From: a virus | DNA length: 64,000 nucleotides | Direction: 5' to 3' (one strand) | IMG/VR virus record: IMGVR_UViG_3300020198_000006 | Location: 1-64,000 of that record | In this document: piece after piece, positions 60,418 to 64,000 of the stretch | How positions within the stretch are numbered: position 1 is the first letter of the stretch | Layout: each line of letters begins with the position of its first letter | Notes under the pieces: model-generated | The model's input: only the letters and a program-made list of their open reading frames with translations | Told to the model about the DNA's origin: nothing | Database searches by the model: none | Position numbers and translations under genes: made by a program

Positions 60418-61371
60418 TTAAGTATATAACCTGGCTAATAATTTTAGACCTGCTAATGTTAGTACTCCACCCACCAAACCACCCCCTCCATCCAAAAGTC
60501 CACCACCTTCCCTACCTTGAGGTTGTCCTTGGACTGGGACGGGATTCTGAGCAATGTATGAACTCATTTGTGGGTTATCAGCTACTTTTTCTTCTCTAAA
60601 CTTCTTATCATTTGTCATTTTATCTTCAAGAGCTGATAATGATGGTAACCCAAAAGTTGACAATAAGTTATTGGCCATGATAAATTTTCTAAATGAGTTT
60701 CTTCTATCTTGTCTTGACCAATACCGAAACCACCAATCTTTTACAAGCTCACCCGGATTGATACCCTTTCTAGCTGCGTATCTTGTCAATCTTTCACCCT
60801 GATAAAAACCTTTAAGTCCTGACCTAAATGATGTTGGTGAAGTAAATGCCGATTTTAATGCTCCTATAGGTTTTATTTTGGTTACCGAACTGGTAACAGA
60901 TTTTGACAATCCTGCGAGACCTTCTTTAAGTCCCGATGCCCATGAAGATTTTACACCACCTAATTTTTTTATTGTAGTTTGTACACCAGGATGATTCACA
61001 TATTTTAATGCTTTTTGTAATTCGGCGCCTAATTTTGGATTAGACGCAATCACTCTCGCTAAATCATCACCACTTCTATAAATACCTTTACCAAAGGCTT
61101 GTAAAGCTTTAATCAATGGTTTAACTGTAATATCCCCAATAACAGGTACAAGAGCAATTAACATAAGTGCAGCATATAATTTCTCACCTTTTATCAGATA
61201 ATAAATAATTAAGCCAATATCAGCAATTTCACCAATTACGGGAACAAAACCCGCCGCCATGAGAAGAGGCTCCACGTAGCGGGCGATGAACGCTAAAATA
61301 GCAGCTCCAACGACACCCTCATTGAGTTGTTCTTTTTTATATTCTAATATCTGTTTTTTTGTTAGTTCCAT
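60418..61371 (-). CDS. Virion-associated protein with pretoxin-like hydrophobic hairpin
   Basis: 317 residues. Residues 17-90 hold two hydrophobic hairpins with the repeated phrase FVPVIGEIADIG and LVPVIGDITVKP, as in the pre-toxin regions of secreted polymorphic toxins. The middle is basic and helical; the end is Gly-rich (GREGGGLLDGGGGLVGG) with a last hydrophobic stretch. Might be carried in the virion and inserted in the host membrane. Read with two genes upstream (1-nt overlap). Confidence 0.45.
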   Translation of the reverse strand: MELTKKQILEYKKEQLNEGVVGAAILAFIARYVEPLLMAAGFVPVIGEIADIGLIIYYLIKGEKLYAALMLIALVPVIGDITVKPLIKALQAFGKGIYRSGDDLARVIASNPKLGAELQKALKYVNHPGVQTTIKKLGGVKSSWASGLKEGLAGLSKSVTSSVTKIKPIGALKSAFTSPTSFRSGLKGFYQGERLTRYAARKGINPGELVKDWWFRYWSRQDRRNSFRKFIMANNLLSTFGLPSLSALEDKMTNDKKFREEKVADNPQMSSYIAQNPVPVQGQPQGREGGGLLDGGGGLVGGVLTLAGLKLLARLYT

Positions 61372-61958
61372 TAGTGTATGAATTTACAAACTTTGTCTGA
61401 TATGGTCTCACCAATATTAGAATCTTTTATTACTTCACCTAAAATGTTTCCTGCAACTGTTGACGTTATGGGTCTAAACCCAATACTATAATCATCTCTA
61501 TCAGAACCGATTTCACCCGCCGCAATATATCTTAACATAACAGTTAAAAGACCATCAATTAATCGCGGCATACCTTCTTTAGACATACATGTCTCCATAC
61601 TTTTAAATGGTTTTAATAAATGTAATGGATTGTAACTCGCAAAAAATTGTGCGGCGGTTGTTGAAAACCCGGCACCCGCCCCAAATACTTCTCTTAGAAT
61701 AAATCTGATTATATATTCTTTTGCGGAGTTAATTGCGGCGTCTCCCATTACCGATTTCCAATCCAATTTCTCCAATTGACCCCTTACATCAATTTCTTCA
61801 ATTGTGTAACCCTCTTCAATAAGTTTAGATGAAATAGAAAAGATTCGCTCAACTCTGAACGAATCGTCTCTAATATCTTCTACTTCAGAAAACGCCTCCT
61901 CGAGTTTTTTTTTACGTTCCTCAAGGAGTGTTTTTTTTATCTTGGTTTTTAATTCCAT
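61371..61958 (-). CDS. Hypothetical helical virion-associated protein
   Basis: 195 residues. N-terminal LKTKIKKTLLEERKKKLEEAF helix, then a GAGAGFSTTAAQFFASYNPLHLLKPF segment and short hydrophobic helices. Forms a unit with the two flanking genes (overlap of 1 nt downstream, 2-nt gap upstream). No family recognised. Confidence 0.45.
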   Translation of the reverse strand: MELKTKIKKTLLEERKKKLEEAFSEVEDIRDDSFRVERIFSISSKLIEEGYTIEEIDVRGQLEKLDWKSVMGDAAINSAKEYIIRFILREVFGAGAGFSTTAAQFFASYNPLHLLKPFKSMETCMSKEGMPRLIDGLLTVMLRYIAAGEIGSDRDDYSIGFRPITSTVAGNILGEVIKDSNIGETISDKVCKFIH

Positions 61959-61960
61959 TT

Positions 61961-63844
61961 TTACTTAATTGGTTCTTGGGTAAGACCCGTAGGTTCATTT
62001 GTATCCTCTTCGTTATTTCTTTTAAACACTATCTTATCACCTTTTTTATAATCCTTAACTAATCTAGAAAGCCTATATCCCGTTTTTTTCATATGCTCTT
62101 CAAGTTTTGCTATTTCTTCTTTTGATAAGTCTGGTCCTTTATAAACAATTCGTCTACCTTTAAGTCTTCCAACCAACGTTTTATTTCTAACTAATCTAGT
62201 ATAAACATCTGAAGGTGATTCACCTGTCACTGTTGTGGTTGTACCTGTAGTAGTTGTACCTGTAGTAGTTGTACCTGTGGTTGGACCTGTTGTACCTGTG
62301 GTTGGACCTGTTGTACCCGTAATAGTTGTACCTGTGGTTGGACCTGTTGTACCTGTGGTTGGTGCGGGTTCACAATCCTTTATAATTAAGTTGTAGACAT
62401 CTTCAGATAATCCGGTGGTAAAAAGGTGAATCGACGTTTTATTTCTTCTTGACCACGCCTCTAAAGCCTCTCTAGTTCTATTACCAAGGTTACCTGTTTG
62501 GTATTTTTCTTCCATACCTAAACACTTCTGTACTTTCTTTATTTTTTCATTTTTACATCCAAAGAAAAATGGGAAAGAATCACACTCCTTATAGGTAATT
62601 GGTGGTTTTATGGGGTCAAGTGGTTTAGGTGGTACAACAGGCACTGGTTTCTTGTTATCCCAAGTAATAACAATATTTTGTTCTTTTAATAAACCTTCAG
62701 ATACTTGTTCTGCACCTGCAAGTCCACCACCTACAACGGCAGCAACACCGCCATCAGATGTACAAGCCCATGTACCTGACATCGCGTTGTCCATAGTCCA
62801 AACTCTTTGATTGGGATAGAATTTAAGACCTCCGTGACCTTTTGATTCCTCATCAAATTCATTTGTGGTATAAATCATCGGGTCGCCGTTACTTGTAACT
62901 CCCCATTCCATACCTTCTAAATTTACAACACAATCGGCCATTACCACTGGTTCTGGTTCACTATCACCAAATAAGCTTTTTAATATTTCATAAGTACCCC
63001 AACCAGCCAATCCATAAAGAATCATATTTTTCCAATTCAATTTTCCTCTTATATTCCTTAATTTGTCAAATGATTTGTACCTCTTTATTTTATTAGTGAT
63101 ATTACTAACGGCAGCTTTCAATTTAGCGGGCACTCCTTGAGCTGTTTTTAATTTATTTACTTGATTGGCGGCATCTGCAGCGGTTGCAGCATTTGTCTCA
63201 AGCCGCTTTACTTCTGGCGCAGCACCTCTTAAAGTTTTTGCTTTATTTAAAGTTTTTGCTTTATCTGCTGCAACTTGAACCGCTTTTTTAGTACCAACTG
63301 CACCACCCTGAGCAGCAGACTTTAACATATCATCAGCAGCTTTACCTTCGATACCCCATTGAGCCATTGTCTTTTTAGCCAATTCTAATTTTCTTGGGTC
63401 CGCAGGGTTCAACGTACCCTTAGGATATACTTGCTTTGCAATTTCAACGAATTTTGGTTCTGCTTGTAAGAAACCCTTTACCCTCTTTGTAAGTTCTGCA
63501 CTGTTTTTAATTACCATTTTAACTAAATTAGCAGATTCAACTGCAGTTAATTTATTTGTATTAATTGCTCTGATAAACTCCTCCGCGGTTTTATACTTGC
63601 CGCCGGTTATTTTGCTTAATTCTTGCCATAAAGCCTTTTCTTTTTTAGCTGCCATACCCAATGATAACGCAATATCCCTGCCCACTTGCGTTACTCGGGA
63701 TTCATTTACAGGTTGTTCTGTTTCATCGACAGGAATTTCGGGTTGTGATTTCTCATTTTCATTTAAAGAAATTTCATTCTTTGGTTTAAATGACTCAACC
63801 AAATTGATGTACTTTCTTATTAGTTTTGCGTCTTTGTTTTCCAT
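61961..63844 (-). CDS. Large virion-associated protein with peptidoglycan-binding-like domain
   Basis: 627 residues. Long Ala/Lys-rich helical N-terminal half, one hydrophobic segment (WKNMILYGLAGWGTYEIL, about 272-290), a Trp/Gly-rich region, then IKKVQKCLGMEEKYQTGNLGNRTREALEAW, which fits the PG_binding_1 pattern. A TTGTTGPTTGTT-type repeat (DNA 62225-62365) links to a basic end. Likely an ejected or tail-tip protein that contacts the cell wall. Confidence 0.55.
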   Translation of the reverse strand: MENKDAKLIRKYINLVESFKPKNEISLNENEKSQPEIPVDETEQPVNESRVTQVGRDIALSLGMAAKKEKALWQELSKITGGKYKTAEEFIRAINTNKLTAVESANLVKMVIKNSAELTKRVKGFLQAEPKFVEIAKQVYPKGTLNPADPRKLELAKKTMAQWGIEGKAADDMLKSAAQGGAVGTKKAVQVAADKAKTLNKAKTLRGAAPEVKRLETNAATAADAANQVNKLKTAQGVPAKLKAAVSNITNKIKRYKSFDKLRNIRGKLNWKNMILYGLAGWGTYEILKSLFGDSEPEPVVMADCVVNLEGMEWGVTSNGDPMIYTTNEFDEESKGHGGLKFYPNQRVWTMDNAMSGTWACTSDGGVAAVVGGGLAGAEQVSEGLLKEQNIVITWDNKKPVPVVPPKPLDPIKPPITYKECDSFPFFFGCKNEKIKKVQKCLGMEEKYQTGNLGNRTREALEAWSRRNKTSIHLFTTGLSEDVYNLIIKDCEPAPTTGTTGPTTGTTITGTTGPTTGTTGPTTGTTTTGTTTTGTTTTVTGESPSDVYTRLVRNKTLVGRLKGRRIVYKGPDLSKEEIAKLEEHMKKTGYRLSRLVKDYKKGDKIVFKRNNEEDTNEPTGLTQEPIK

Positions 63845-63879
63845 TTTTTTTATTTTTATTTATTGTTATAGGTTTATAA

Positions 63880-64000
63880 TTAGTTGTTCGGTAAGCCCCT
63901 TGTAATTCTAAAAGTTGTCATAGTATTATCTAATGCACTGAATTGTGATTGTAAAGCATCCATTTCTGTTGATACCGCTCCTTTTACCATATCGTCGTTT
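63880..64000 (-). CDS. C-terminal end of a gene (cut by window edge)
   Basis: About 40 residues (ending TFRITRGLPNN) before a TAA at 63880-63882. Polar, helical. Continues beyond the window; no identification possible. Confidence 0.5.
   Translation of the reverse strand, partial: NDDMVKGAVSTEMDALQSQFSALDNTMTTFRITRGLPNN

Noticed and set aside
1-64000. Prophage or plasmid
   Set aside because: No integrase, attachment sites, partition or host flanking genes in the window; all recognisable content is lytic T4-like.

Overview
The window is a 64 kb piece of a large, AT-rich, T4-like tailed phage (myovirus). Recognisable T4-type parts are the major capsid protein (gp23), prohead protease (gp21), acidic scaffold (gp22), portal (gp20), large terminase (gp17), neck protein (gp13), sheath (gp18), tube (gp19), a gp26-like tail protein, a gp5-like spike, family B DNA polymerase (gp43) and a gp55-like late sigma factor. 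A Bacteroidota host is suggested by four things: host-type promoters of the form TTG-N19/20-TATATTTG, a ClpC-type ATPase with a Bacteroidota-like DFGxGVGF loop, a tmRNA whose tag starts with Gly-Asn, and a secreted protein with a type IX-secretion-like C-terminus. There is no integrase, and both edges cut through genes, so this is an internal slice of a larger genome.

Layout. 1-7.6 kb (minus): tape measure start, gp26-like chaperone with a candidate +1 frameshift extension, tube, very long sheath, two connector/tail-completion candidates. 7.6-14.6 kb: SNF2 helicase, nuclease-like protein, neck protein, DNA polymerase. 14.7-20.6 kb: baseplate/adhesin genes and a repeat protein. 20.6-27.1 kb (plus): glycosyltransferases, dUTPase, PhoH, late sigma. 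27.1-34.7 kb (plus): baseplate and virion-associated genes. 34.6-35.8 kb: dCMP deaminase, SAP protein, small nuclease. 35.8-49.5 kb (minus): capsid, scaffold, protease, portal, terminase and a set of acidic virion-associated proteins; a lone ribosomal protein bS21 gene sits inside on the other strand. 49.6-55.3 kb: Hsp20 and ClpC divergently arranged, a small RNA candidate, lipoprotein, CsgG-like protein, holin-like protein. 55.5-60.3 kb (plus): RNA island with six tRNA or tRNA-like genes, a roughly 0.9 kb structured RNA with its own terminator, small genes, a phosphoesterase, a glycosyltransferase and a complete tmRNA. 60.4-64 kb (minus): three long virion-associated proteins and a gene end.

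How it fits together. Two promoter classes are visible. Host-type TATATTTG boxes precede replication and takeover genes (DNA polymerase, nuclease-like protein, lipoprotein; a TATATTTA variant precedes bS21). A second motif, TATTTATA, precedes most virion genes and also the tmRNA, and is the natural candidate target of the gp55-like sigma. In many cases it ends only 3-4 nt before the ATG, which suggests leaderless late mRNAs. With the phage bS21, tmRNA, tRNAs, giant RNA and ClpC/Hsp20, this outlines a translation and proteostasis takeover programme. The giant RNA beside the tRNAs, resembling the GOLLD/ROOL class in size and setting, and the tmRNA with a 20-residue non-standard tag are the most unusual elements.
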